Assembly (NCBI RefSeq): GCF_008124835.1 | Contig: NZ_VNHW01000005.1 | Location: forward strand, 186,001 to 250,000 | Length of the DNA stretch: 64,000 nucleotides | DNA from: Blastococcus xanthinilyticus | GTDB lineage: Bacteria > Actinomycetota > Actinomycetes > Mycobacteriales > Geodermatophilaceae | Direction of reading: 5' to 3' | Shown: piece after piece, positions 25,425-33,339 of the stretch | How positions within the stretch are numbered: position 1 is the stretch's first letter | How the letters are laid out: each line of letters starts with the position of its first letter | Notes under the pieces: generated by a model | Seen by the model: only the letters and a program-made list of their open reading frames with translations | Told to the model about the DNA's origin: nothing | Databases searched by the model: none | Translations under genes and position numbers: made by a program

Positions 25425-26120
25425 ATGTCCTTCCTCGCCGCCGCAGCCTCCGACGAGGGTGGCATCACCGGTTTCCTGCTCGACCTGGTGGAGACGCTCG
25501 GCCCCGTCGGCGTGGGCCTGAGCATCCTGCTGGAGACGGTCATCCCGCCGATCCCGAGCGAGGCGGTGCTCGGCCTGGCCGGCGTGCTGATCCGCCAGGG
25601 CGAGATGAACGCCGTCGCGGTGGTCCTCTTCGCCACGATCGGCTCGATCATCGGCGCGATCTTCTTCTACTACATGGGCCGGGCGCTGGGCCCGCGCCGG
25701 GCGCACCTCTTCCTCGACCGGCTGCCGCTGGTGAAGACCGAGGACGTGGACCGCACCTTCGACTGGTTCGCCCGGCACGGCCGCGCGGCGGTCTTCTTCG
25801 GCCGGATGGTGCCGATCGTCCGCAGCTTCATCTCGGTGCCCGCCGGCGTCGTCAAGATGCCGTTCTGGCAGTTCATCGTCTACTCGGCCGCGGGCAGCCT
25901 GATCTGGAACACCCTGCTGGTCAGCCTCGGGGTGCTCGCCGGCAACTTCATCGAGGAGAACCTCAAGTACGTCGACTACGCCATCATCGCCGCCGTCGTG
26001 CTGGGGATCGGGTACCTGCTCCTCAAGCACGTCCGCGACGTCCGCCGGCACCGGCGGGCGGGGACGGTGGCGCCCAGCCCGGTATCGCCGGGCGAGGAGC
26101 CGGGCCGCCCGGCAGCATGA
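25425..26120 (+). CDS. DedA-family membrane protein
   Basis: 231 residues. LLETVIPPIPSEAVLGLAG is the conserved DedA entry (E...PxPSE), and FGRMVPIVRSFISVPAGVVKMP is the FxRfxPxvRxxxsxxaGv motif, followed by the last transmembrane helix. DedA proteins act as lipid scramblases or in proton-dependent membrane homeostasis. The first start, GTG 25416, would add three residues; the ATG at 25425 has only a close-spaced GGAGG, and a TACGGT 8 bases upstream would suit a leaderless transcript. The C-terminus is a basic tail. Confidence 0.9.
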   Translation: MSFLAAAASDEGGITGFLLDLVETLGPVGVGLSILLETVIPPIPSEAVLGLAGVLIRQGEMNAVAVVLFATIGSIIGAIFFYYMGRALGPRRAHLFLDRLPLVKTEDVDRTFDWFARHGRAAVFFGRMVPIVRSFISVPAGVVKMPFWQFIVYSAAGSLIWNTLLVSLGVLAGNFIEENLKYVDYAIIAAVVLGIGYLLLKHVRDVRRHRRAGTVAPSPVSPGEEPGRPAA

Positions 26121-26124
26121 CGGG

Positions 26125-26796
26125 ATGACCCGCACCCGGCCCGACGTGGTGGCCTTCGACGTCAACGAGACGCTGCTGGACCTCGCCCCGGTGCGGGCGG
26201 CGCTGGTGGAGGCCGGTGAGCCGGAGTCGCTGCTGCGCACCGTGTTCGCCCGCACGCTGCTCACCGGGTTCGCCGCGGCCGCCGTGGGGTCGTGGTGCCG
26301 GTTCCGGGACGCCTTCGACGCCGCGCTCGCCCAGGAGAGCGAGCTCTCCGCCGACCGGCGGGCGAGCGTGGCGGATGCGTTCGGCGAGCTGGCCCCGCAC
26401 GCCGACGTGGAGCCGGCGCTGCGCCGGCTGACCGAGGCCGGGGTCCGGGTGGTCACGCTGTCGCACGGCTCGCCCGGCGTGGCCGAGGCGGGCCTCGAGC
26501 GGGGCGGGATCACGCCGCTGGTGGAGCGCAGCATGACCAGCGAGACCATCCGCGCCTGGAAGCCCTCGCGCGAGGTGTACCTCTGGGCCGCCGGGATCTG
26601 CGACGTGGCGCCGGACCGCATGGCGCTGGTCGCGGCGCACGGCTGGGACGTGCTGGGCGCCCAGCGGGCCGGCCTCACCGGCGCCTGGTTCGCGCGGAGC
26701 GAGCGCACCTTCCCGGCCGTCTACGGCGAGCCGGACGTGCAGGCGCCCGATCTCGCCGGGGCGGTCGACGCACTGCTGGCCCTGCCGCCACGGTGA
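26125..26796 (+). CDS. HAD-family hydrolase, haloacid-dehalogenase type II-like
   Basis: 223 residues. AFDVNETLLD carries the nucleophile Asp; LSHGSP is motif II; SETIRAWKPSREVY holds the motif III Lys and Tyr; VAAHGWDVLGAQRAGLTG is motif IV. Compared with characterised L-2-haloacid dehalogenases, the Asn of SNG is His, and the Ser and Asn of SSNGWD are Ala and His. True dehalogenation is therefore doubtful; a phosphatase or another halide-independent role is possible. The downstream hydrolase start overlaps its stop as GTGA. Confidence 0.83.
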   Translation: MTRTRPDVVAFDVNETLLDLAPVRAALVEAGEPESLLRTVFARTLLTGFAAAAVGSWCRFRDAFDAALAQESELSADRRASVADAFGELAPHADVEPALRRLTEAGVRVVTLSHGSPGVAEAGLERGGITPLVERSMTSETIRAWKPSREVYLWAAGICDVAPDRMALVAAHGWDVLGAQRAGLTGAWFARSERTFPAVYGEPDVQAPDLAGAVDALLALPPR

Positions 26797-27416
26797 GCCC
26801 GCTCGACATCGAGACCCCGCACGGCCCGGCGCGCGTCCACCTCACCGACGGCGGGGCGCGCGGGTCGCTGCTGCTCGGCCACGGCGCCGGCGGCGGGGTG
26901 GAGTCGGCCGACCTCGCCGCGGTGGCCCGCGACGCCGCGGAGGCCGGCTGGCGGGTGCTGCGCGTCGAGCAGCCGTGGCGGGTGGCCGGGAAGCGGATCG
27001 CGCCGGCGCCCGCGCGGCTGGACGAGGGCTGGCGGGCGGTGCTGGCGCACCTCTCGGGCAGCGGTCACCTGGTGGGGCCGCTGGTGGTGGGCGGCCGCAG
27101 CGCCGGCGCCCGGGTGGCCTGCCGCACCGCCGCCCAGACCGGTGCCGACGGCGTGCTGGCGCTGGCGTTCCCGCTGGTGCCGCCCGGCCGGCCGGAGAAG
27201 AGCCGCGCCGGCGAGCTGACCGCTGTCGGGCTGCCGATCGTCGTGGTGCAGGGCGAGACGGACGCCTTCGGGGCGCCGGCCGACGTCGCCGCGGTGCTCA
27301 CCGGCCGGGCGCACGCGTCGGTGTATGCCGTGCCCGGTGACCACTCGCTGAAGAGGAACCCCGACCTCGTCGGCGCGGCCGCGGCGTCCTGGCTCGCCGA
27401 GGTGCTCCCCGCCTGA
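26793..27416 (+). CDS. Alpha/beta-hydrolase of the KANL3/Tex30 type
   Basis: 207 residues. SLLLGHGAGGGVESAD is the oxyanion region, VVGGRSAGARVACRTA holds the nucleophile Ser in GRSAG, LPIVVVQGETDAFG holds the acid Asp, and VPGDHSLKRN holds the His. This order matches the small KANL3/Tex30-like dienelactone-hydrolase branch. GTG overlaps the HAD gene's stop. The substrate is unknown, and a partnership with the HAD enzyme is suggested only by coupling. Confidence 0.85.
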   Translation: MSPLDIETPHGPARVHLTDGGARGSLLLGHGAGGGVESADLAAVARDAAEAGWRVLRVEQPWRVAGKRIAPAPARLDEGWRAVLAHLSGSGHLVGPLVVGGRSAGARVACRTAAQTGADGVLALAFPLVPPGRPEKSRAGELTAVGLPIVVVQGETDAFGAPADVAAVLTGRAHASVYAVPGDHSLKRNPDLVGAAAASWLAEVLPA

Positions 27417-27425
27417 CCGGCCGGG

Positions 27426-29015
27426 TCAGAACGGAGGTGGGTCGTCGTCCGGGTCCGGCGGTGGTTGCGGTGGTCCGGTGAGGACGCGGTAGCCCGGTGG
27501 CCGGCTGATCCGGGTGACGCCGGTGGGGGTGATCACGGTGAGCACGCCGTCGTCGCTGATCGTGTGGGTCCAGCCGGGGGCGAAGGTCTTGAGCCGGTGG
27601 TGGTGGCGGCACAGGCAGCAGAGGTTGTCGCAGCTGGTGGCGCCGCCGTCGGCGTGCGGGATGACGTGGTCGAGGTCGGTCCGGGCGGCGGGTGCGGTGC
27701 AGCCGGGGTGGCGGCAGGTGCGGTCGCGGGCGGTCAGGAAGCGGTGCTGGGCTGTTGAGGGCCGGTAGCGGTCGACCGGGCCGGGCACGCCGAGCACCGG
27801 GCAGCCGCAGCCGTGGTCGGGGTGAGCTGCGGCGTCGGGGTGGGCGGTGCAGCCGCGGCGGGCCAGCCGGGCCGCCTCGCCGGGGGTGGTGAGGGCCAGC
27901 AGCCTTCCGGTGGCGTCGGTGAGCGCCAGCTCGAGGCTGCCGCCGGCCGGGGCGCGCACGCCGGCGGCGTCGAGGGCGGCGAGGAGTTCGCGCAGGTGGG
28001 CGGCGGTGATCGGCTCCCCGTCGACCTCGCCCACCGGGGCCGGAACGGTCGGCCCGGTCGCTCCCGGCTCGGCCGCGGCGAATGCGACCGGCAGCGGCGC
28101 ACCGGCGGCGAGGAAGCGGGCGGGGGTGAGCGCGGTCAGCGGCGCCACGACCGTCAGCTGCGCGGTCACCGACGGCCGCTGCTGCCAGGGGCGCAGCAGC
28201 AGGTCCGCCAGCGCTCCGGTGCGCAGCATGCCGATCGGGCGGGGGTCACCGGCGTCCTTGGCGGCGCGGGCGTACCGGTCCACCGCGTCCCGGCAGGCGG
28301 CGGCGTCGGGGTGCGGGAGGACGGCGCGCAGCTCGCTCATCCCGTCCCCGACCGGGCGCACGGTCACGTCCGCGCCCCGCTTGCGCTGCTCGCGGCGCCG
28401 CTCGGCGGCTGCGGCGTCCCGTGCGATCAGCTCGGCGCGGACGGCCTCGCGCAGCCGGCGCAGCGACAGCTCCATCGCCCGGGGCAGCACCGCGGCCTCC
28501 GCGCCGGCGATCACCGCCGGGTCGGTCTCCCGCCCGGTCGCGGCCACCTCCGCGGCGATCGCGTGGGCCCGGGGCCGGTCCAGCTCCCCGGTGGCCAGCG
28601 CTCCCAGCGTTCCCGGCAGCACGGTGGTCAGCAGCTCCGCGTGCTCCAGCAGAGTGACCGCCGACGCCCGGCTGCAGTTCTGGATCGCGGCCAGCTCATC
28701 GGGCAGGAACTCACTCACCCCGCCCGGCCCGACCGCACCCGCGCCGTGCCCACCGGGCAGAGCACTCACCGGTGCGGGGCGGGCCGCGGCCAGGTCCATC
28801 ACCAGCTCCGCCCGCAACGCCGCCAGCTGCGCCTCGGCCACCACGATCTGCTGCAGCAGCCCCGCCGCCTCACCCGCCGACCGGCGGGCCGGCAACCAGC
28901 CGCTCAACGGCTCACCCAACCGCGGCAACGGCTCGGGATCCACCAGCTCCCACTCCGACGGCGGGCTCACCGGCATCACGGTCACCCCGACCGCGAACCC
29001 CACACCCGACGACAT
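27426..29015 (-). CDS. DUF222-domain HNH endonuclease (13E12-repeat type)
   Basis: 529 residues. The N-terminal DUF222 domain occupies roughly 40-330 (LLQQIVVAEAQLAALRAELV, DELAAIQNCSRASAVTLLEHA). The C-terminal HNH nuclease has zinc Cys residues in CRHPGC and CCLCRHHH, with LDHVIPHADGG and TSCDNLC as the catalytic core. These genes occur in many copies in mycobacteria and Geodermatophilaceae and resemble REP13E12 elements; whether they are mobile, like homing nucleases, is unsettled. ATG at 29015. It marks one edge of a pocket of atypical genes. Confidence 0.88.
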   Translation of the reverse strand: MSSGVGFAVGVTVMPVSPPSEWELVDPEPLPRLGEPLSGWLPARRSAGEAAGLLQQIVVAEAQLAALRAELVMDLAAARPAPVSALPGGHGAGAVGPGGVSEFLPDELAAIQNCSRASAVTLLEHAELLTTVLPGTLGALATGELDRPRAHAIAAEVAATGRETDPAVIAGAEAAVLPRAMELSLRRLREAVRAELIARDAAAAERRREQRKRGADVTVRPVGDGMSELRAVLPHPDAAACRDAVDRYARAAKDAGDPRPIGMLRTGALADLLLRPWQQRPSVTAQLTVVAPLTALTPARFLAAGAPLPVAFAAAEPGATGPTVPAPVGEVDGEPITAAHLRELLAALDAAGVRAPAGGSLELALTDATGRLLALTTPGEAARLARRGCTAHPDAAAHPDHGCGCPVLGVPGPVDRYRPSTAQHRFLTARDRTCRHPGCTAPAARTDLDHVIPHADGGATSCDNLCCLCRHHHRLKTFAPGWTHTISDDGVLTVITPTGVTRISRPPGYRVLTGPPQPPPDPDDDPPPF

Positions 29016-29101
29016 ACCCGCAGGCTAGGCGGGGGGTACGACAATTCTCGGCTCGCGCGGCAGCCGCCACCGCCGACGTCCGACCACCGACCGGCCTCGT
29101 G

Positions 29102-29132
29102 CTGCGGGTGCTGTCCCACCATCCACCCGCAG
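29102..29132. repeat. 9-bp inverted repeat upstream of the HNH gene
   Basis: CTGCGGGTG (29102-29110) pairs perfectly with CACCCGCAG (29124-29132) across a 13-base loop. A second inverted pair, GCTGTCCCA (29110-29118) and TGGGACAGC (29201-29209), brackets the same region. The 29016-29284 interval holds no gene I can support on either strand; it should contain the HNH promoter. Confidence 0.4.
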
Positions 29133-29284
29133 GCGACGGTCGCCGCTGCCCGGATGCCAGGGCCCCGCCACACACCTGCGGTGGCCCTGAAGGCGGCCTA
29201 TGGGACAGCGACCAGTTGCGTCCTCGGGCCTCCACCCTTGTGTCGCCAACGCCCGACTGCTGTCCTGCGTGTGATGCTCGCGCC

Positions 29285-29704
29285 ATGAGCCAGACGTACG
29301 GATCGCTCGACTTCGAGCGGGAGATGTACTGGGCCGTGCATGAGGAGGAGTGCCTGGCCTACGTCGCCAAAGGTGTCACGGACTACCTAGGCGAAGGTCC
29401 ACTCGACGTGCACGGCCCGTGGGAGCCGTCCGCCTGCTCGGCCCGCCTTCTCGACTGGTTCGACCGGGGACTCATCGAGTTGTATGACGACCGCGAGGGG
29501 CTTCCAAGCAATCGCTCCGATCGCCCCGGGCACCCCAGTACTCGTCACGGACCCACGGGGATCATCCCCAGCGCCAGGGCGCGGACGCTGCTTGAGGCTT
29601 GGGCTGACTGGAGCGAGAGCGACGAGACTTGGCTCTGCACCCGGCTCGTGTCGACGGACCGAGGGGAACACGAGCTTCAGGAGCCGGTCGGGCCGATCGT
29701 CTGA
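29285..29704 (+). CDS. Orphan protein, unrecognised
   Basis: 139 residues from ATG 29285, acidic and Trp-rich (MSQTYGSLDFEREMYWAV, LEAWADWSESDETWLCTRLV). I recognise no domain. The DNA is less GC-rich at third positions than neighbouring core genes, fitting an acquired or rapidly evolving gene. A perfect hairpin begins 18 bases after the stop. The following orphan, 29800-30156, is also followed by a hairpin of the same family. Confidence 0.6.
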   Translation: MSQTYGSLDFEREMYWAVHEEECLAYVAKGVTDYLGEGPLDVHGPWEPSACSARLLDWFDRGLIELYDDREGLPSNRSDRPGHPSTRHGPTGIIPSARARTLLEAWADWSESDETWLCTRLVSTDRGEHELQEPVGPIV

Positions 29705-29721
29705 GATTGCCTCACCGTCTT

Positions 29722-29744
29722 TCCCATAGTGGGTCGCTATGGGA
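29722..29744. terminator. Hairpin repeat, copy 1
   Basis: TCCCATAG and CTATGGGA form a perfect 8-bp stem around the 7-base loop TGGGTCG, 18 bases beyond the stop of the 29285-29704 gene. No T run follows. The loop and stem are shared with copies at 30181 and 31228, so it may be a terminator, a small dispersed repeat, or both. Confidence 0.55.
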
Positions 29745-29799
29745 CGGCGGGCGGCCTCAGGGACAGAGATTCCTGCGCTTCCTCGGTTAGCGTCCAGCC

Positions 29800-30156
29800 G
29801 TGCCCGACCTTCCATCTCCTGACCCACCGGCAGAGCAGGTAGCACTTCGCTCCCGCGTCGAGGCGGTGCTTCAGGAGTACAGGACTGTTGCATCGTACGC
29901 CCACCAGGACCGGTTCTGGGAGTCAGCTAACCGACGTGAGGCCGTGTACGGGTGGGGCACAGTGATCAAGCCACGCTCGCGAGGCAAGGGGATGGACGTG
30001 TGGTTCGACGGGCTCGACAACGACATCTCACTGTCCGCCGACAACCGGTGGGGGAAGCGACCGATCTGGCACGAGTGGCGCGACCTCAGCGATCTGAGCA
30101 CCGTTCTGGACAGCGTTGAAGGGGTCATCCGCGAGTTGCTGAACGACTACCGATAG
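29800..30156 (+). CDS. Orphan protein, unrecognised
   Basis: 118 residues from GTG 29800. The middle reads YGWGTVIKPRSRGKGMDVWF and SADNRWGKRPIWHEWRDL, giving a compact alpha/beta protein rich in Trp and Arg. No motif is recognised. Its codon use, including several A/T-ending codons, differs from the core genes. A 9-bp hairpin of the same repeat family follows 24 bases after the stop. Confidence 0.58.
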   Translation: MPDLPSPDPPAEQVALRSRVEAVLQEYRTVASYAHQDRFWESANRREAVYGWGTVIKPRSRGKGMDVWFDGLDNDISLSADNRWGKRPIWHEWRDLSDLSTVLDSVEGVIRELLNDYR

Positions 30157-30180
30157 GGCAGACGTTCAAGTCACGTCGGC

Positions 30181-30205
30181 GTCTCATAGTGGGCCGCTAT
30201 GAGAC
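30181..30205. terminator. Hairpin repeat, copy 2
   Basis: GTCTCATAG and CTATGAGAC form a perfect 9-bp stem around TGGGCCG. Relative to copy 1, a C-G pair has become T-A on both arms, so pairing has been kept while sequence changed. It sits between an orphan plus-strand gene and the end of the convergent DinB gene; the rest of 30157-30328 shows nothing else I can support. Confidence 0.55.
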
Positions 30206-30328
30206 ACCCGCCGGATCGCCCGAAGGGCAGCGCTACGGCCGCACACGAGGGACGAGTCGAACTCGTTTAGACAGGCACTTCGGCCTTTACCTACGCAGCG
30301 AAGGTCAATCGACCAATGCAGGGGCAGG

Positions 30329-31087
30329 TCATCCCGACTGCCCCTCGAGGTGTGCGAGGTCGCGCTCGGCGAACTCGCGGTGCAGCCACTCTTCGTTGAT
30401 GACCGTGTTGAGGCAGCGGCGTACCGGGAACGACTCGGACTCGGGGTACCCCGGCTCGAGCACCGGCTGGGTCATCTCATCCAGCTGCTCGTCGGTCAGC
30501 TCCTCGAGTACTCGGGCCATCGTCGCCAGCCGATCGGCCCGTGCGGCGAGGATCTCGTCGAGGGAGGGTCTCGCCTCTGTGTCGTGAGGTACTCCCGGGA
30601 TGCCGGCGGGCATCTCGCTGTGGGCCAGACCCAGCGGGTGGTAGGGAACCGGGTCGCCCAGGACGGCCCGCAGCAGCCAGGCGTCGGTGGCCAGGAGGAG
30701 ATGCCGCAGGGTCTCGATGAAGGACCACTCGCCGTCGACTCGCTCGTGCAGCAGATCCTCGGGCAATGATCGGGCGCGCTCAACGGCGGCGTCCCACCGA
30801 CGCACGACGACGTCCCATGCCCGCCGGAAACCATCGGCATCGGTGGGCCGCAGAAGAGCGCGGTCGGGGTCCCGGCGGTCGAGTTCCAGCTCGATCAGCG
30901 GGCCGACATCGACCCCATTGACCGTCACGCTGTCGATATAGCCGTCAATCTCCACCCGCTGGAGCCAGGCGCCCCGGATCACGGTGTCCCGGAAGTAGAC
31001 GTTGTGGAAACGCGATCGGCTGAAGTCGACCTCTTCGAAGCGGCTGTCGCTCAAGTCCGCGCGCAGGTAATCCGTCACCGCCGGCAC
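30329..31087 (-). CDS. DinB-family protein with N-terminal pentapeptide-like repeats
   Basis: 252 residues. Residues 6-75 contain pentapeptide-like repeats (LRADLSDSRFEEVDFSRSRF, then VYFRDTVIRGAWLQ). Residues 90-240 are a DinB/MDMPI four-helix domain: DGEWSFIETLRHLLLATDAWL has the first His, LLEPGYPESESFPVRRCLNTVINEEWLHREF the later His. DinB-type proteins can act as thiol-dependent isomerases or transferases. GTG start at 31087. Both modules are intact, and their fusion is seen in other actinobacteria. Confidence 0.83.
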   Translation of the reverse strand: MPAVTDYLRADLSDSRFEEVDFSRSRFHNVYFRDTVIRGAWLQRVEIDGYIDSVTVNGVDVGPLIELELDRRDPDRALLRPTDADGFRRAWDVVVRRWDAAVERARSLPEDLLHERVDGEWSFIETLRHLLLATDAWLLRAVLGDPVPYHPLGLAHSEMPAGIPGVPHDTEARPSLDEILAARADRLATMARVLEELTDEQLDEMTQPVLEPGYPESESFPVRRCLNTVINEEWLHREFAERDLAHLEGQSG

Positions 31088-31227
31088 TGTCCCACAGCTC
31101 TCCGACAGCCAGCCGTGACGGCGACCCCGCGAACGCCCACAGTTCGCGAGAACCTGTGGCGTCCTGGGTGGCGTCCATGCGTTCGTCGAGAGGTATTGGG
31201 TCCGGTGAAGGCCGAGCCACCGACTGT

Positions 31228-31248
31228 CCCTTAGTGGGCCGCTGTGGG
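31228..31248. repeat. Hairpin repeat, copy 3 (degenerate)
   Basis: CCCTTAG and CTGTGGG flank the same TGGGCCG loop, with one mismatch and one wobble in the 7-bp stem. A separate CCGGT/ACCGG stem (31249-31262) follows, ahead of the end of the coxG gene, and could terminate that operon. The 31088-31284 interval has no supported gene. Confidence 0.45.
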
Positions 31249-31284
31249 CCGGTCACGACCGGCACGAACCACCGAGGAGCCGGC

Positions 31285-32451
31285 TCAGCGCCGGCGGCGC
31301 CGGCGCACGACCACCGTGACGAGCAGCAGCACCGCCGCCACGCCCGCCGCAGGCGCGGCGTAGCGGGAGAACGCCGCCCCGCCGGCGACCTCGAGCAGGT
31401 CGATCGGCTCCGGCTCCGCCGGCTTGGGCTTCGGCGCCCCCGAGGACGGGCCGGTGCCGGGCACGCTGCGCAGCGGGGCGCCGGTGCTCGGGCGGCCGGG
31501 CGGGGCGGTGGGGCCCTTGGGCGGACCGCTCGGCGCCTTCGCGGCGGGGGCGGTGTCCCGGGCGGCGGGAGCGCTGTCCGTGGCCGCGGGCACGCCCGCG
31601 TGCTCCGCCTTGTCCTCGGTCACCTTCGCCGCGGTCGCCTTGGCCGGCGTCTCGGTGGTCGCCGTCTCCTTGCCCGTGGCCTTGCCGGCCGCCGCCTTCT
31701 TGGCCGGGGCGGCCTTCGCCGCGGTCGTCTTCGCCGCGGTCGCCTTCGCCGGCGTCTCGGTGGTCGCCGACTCCTTCTCCTGGCCCTCGCTCGAGCCGGC
31801 CTCCTGCCCGGAGACCTTGTCCGTGGCCGACGCGGCCGCCTTCTTGGTCGCGGCCGCGGCCTTCTTGACCGTGCGACCCGTCGCGCCTTCGCCCGCCGCC
31901 TGCTCGGCCGAGGCGGCGACCTCCTCCACGACGCCGGTGGCCGTCGCCGCGGCCTTCTGCACCGGCGTCTCCGACGCAGCCGCCCGCTCGGCGTCGCCCT
32001 GGGCGTCGCCCTCGCCGAGCTGGGCGGCGAGCTTGTCGGCGAACTGGCCGAGCAGCTTGTTGCCGACGTCGGTCATCACGCCGCGGCCGAACTGCGCGGG
32101 CCGGCCGGTGATGTTCAGATCGGTGAGCACGTCGACGCGGGTCACCGACCCCTCGGCCTTCAGCTGCGCGGTGACCACCGCCGCCGCCGTCCCGTTGCCC
32201 CGCTGGTCCTTGCCGCGCGCGTCGATGACCGCGCGGTGCGCCGCCTCGTCCTTCTCGACGAACGACGCCTTGCCCTGGTAGGTCAGGTTGATCGGGCCCA
32301 GCTTCACCTTGACCCGGCCGGTGAAGTCGTCGCCGTCGACGGAGTCCAGCGCCGCACCCGGCATGCACGGGGCGATCCGCTCGATGTCGAGCAGCACCCG
32401 CCAGGCCTCGTCGACGGGCACCGGGACGGTGAACGAGTTCTCCAGCTGCAC
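31285..32451 (-). CDS. coxG: CoxG-type SRPBCC protein with histone-like linker and membrane anchor
   Basis: 388 residues. Residues 1-145 are the CoxG domain (NSFTVPVPVDEAWRVLLDIE, CMPGAALDSVDGDDFTGRV, GRGVMTDVGNKLLGQFADKL), which binds a hydrophobic ligand and in related systems recruits the hydroxylase to the membrane. A long Ala/Lys/Thr/Glu linker follows, with an exact internal repeat TTETPAKATAAK, then a Pro-rich segment, and a C-terminal helix (AAPAAGVAAVLLLVTVVV) followed by RRRRRR. It is last in the cox operon, 30 bases after coxM. The linker is much longer than in typical CoxG proteins. Confidence 0.87.
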   Translation of the reverse strand: MQLENSFTVPVPVDEAWRVLLDIERIAPCMPGAALDSVDGDDFTGRVKVKLGPINLTYQGKASFVEKDEAAHRAVIDARGKDQRGNGTAAAVVTAQLKAEGSVTRVDVLTDLNITGRPAQFGRGVMTDVGNKLLGQFADKLAAQLGEGDAQGDAERAAASETPVQKAAATATGVVEEVAASAEQAAGEGATGRTVKKAAAATKKAAASATDKVSGQEAGSSEGQEKESATTETPAKATAAKTTAAKAAPAKKAAAGKATGKETATTETPAKATAAKVTEDKAEHAGVPAATDSAPAARDTAPAAKAPSGPPKGPTAPPGRPSTGAPLRSVPGTGPSSGAPKPKPAEPEPIDLLEVAGGAAFSRYAAPAAGVAAVLLLVTVVVRRRRRR

Positions 32452-32481
32452 GCTGACCTCCTACTAGTCCGTTCCTCGACG

Positions 32482-33339
32482 CTACAGCCCGGCGGCGGTG
32501 CTCACCGCCCGGCGCGTCAGGACGGTGACCAGGTGCTGCCGGTAGTCGGCCTGCGCGTTGAGGTCGCTGCTCGGGTCGGTGCCCTCGGCGGCGTGGGACG
32601 CCGCGGCGGCCACGGCCTCCTGCGTCGCCTCCGCCCCGGCCAGCGCCTGCTCGACCGCACGGGCCCGCAGCGGGGTGGGGCCCATGTTGGTCAGCCCGAT
32701 GCGGGCCTCGGCGATGTGCCCGTCCTCCCGGCGCACCGCGGCGGCCACCGCGACGATCGACCACGCCTGGGCCACCCGGTTGAACTTCTCGTAGTGCATC
32801 CCCCACGACCCGGCGAGCTTGGGCAGCCGCACCTCGACGAGCAGCTCCCCCTCCTCCACCGCGGTCGTCAGGTAGTCGACGAAGAAGTCCGCGGCGGGGA
32901 CGGTGCGCCGCCCCTGCGGCCCGGCGATGACGAACTCGGCGTCCAGCGCCAGCGCCACGGCCGGCAGGTCACCGGCCGGATCGGCGTGCACCAGCGCCCC
33001 GCCGAACGTGCCGCGGTGCCGCACCTGCCGGTCGGCGACCGTGGCGGTCGCCTCCGCGACCAGCGGCGCGTACTGCGCGATCAGCGGGTCGGCGAGGACG
33101 TCGGAGTGCGTGGTCATCGCGCCGACGACGATCGCGTCGTCCTCCTCCCGCACGCCCCGGAGCTCGGTGACCCGGCCCAGGTCCACCACGGTCTCCGGCG
33201 CGGCCAGCCGCAGCCGCATGACCGGGATCAGCGACTGCCCGCCGGCGAGGACCTTCACGTCCTCGCCGCCCTCGGCGATCGCCTGCAGCGCCTCGTCGAC
33301 CGTGGTCGGCCGGGCGTACTCGAACGGCGCGGGAATCAC
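32482..33339 (-). CDS. coxM: Aerobic CO dehydrogenase-type FAD-binding subunit
   Basis: 285 residues. FEYARPTTVDEALQAI begins the domain. LAGGQSLIPVMRLRL is the AGGQS FAD motif, and RHRGTFGGALVHADPAGDLP the TxGG motif contacting FAD. The C-terminal LTNMGPTPLRARAVEQAL is the CO-dehydrogenase flavoprotein C domain. The subunit relays electrons from the Fe-S subunit. GTG overlaps the coxL stop as GTGA. Confidence 0.93.
   Translation of the reverse strand: MIPAPFEYARPTTVDEALQAIAEGGEDVKVLAGGQSLIPVMRLRLAAPETVVDLGRVTELRGVREEDDAIVVGAMTTHSDVLADPLIAQYAPLVAEATATVADRQVRHRGTFGGALVHADPAGDLPAVALALDAEFVIAGPQGRRTVPAADFFVDYLTTAVEEGELLVEVRLPKLAGSWGMHYEKFNRVAQAWSIVAVAAAVRREDGHIAEARIGLTNMGPTPLRARAVEQALAGAEATQEAVAAAASHAAEGTDPSSDLNAQADYRQHLVTVLTRRAVSTAAGL

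Noticed and set aside
30210-30310. tRNA-like GTCGAACTC segment
   Set aside because: Resembles a T-loop but no cloverleaf with acceptor and anticodon stems could be built.
27426-31284. Toxin-antitoxin or defence system in the accessory pocket
   Set aside because: Apart from the HNH nuclease there is no paired small gene, restriction, CRISPR or known defence motif; the orphans remain unassigned.
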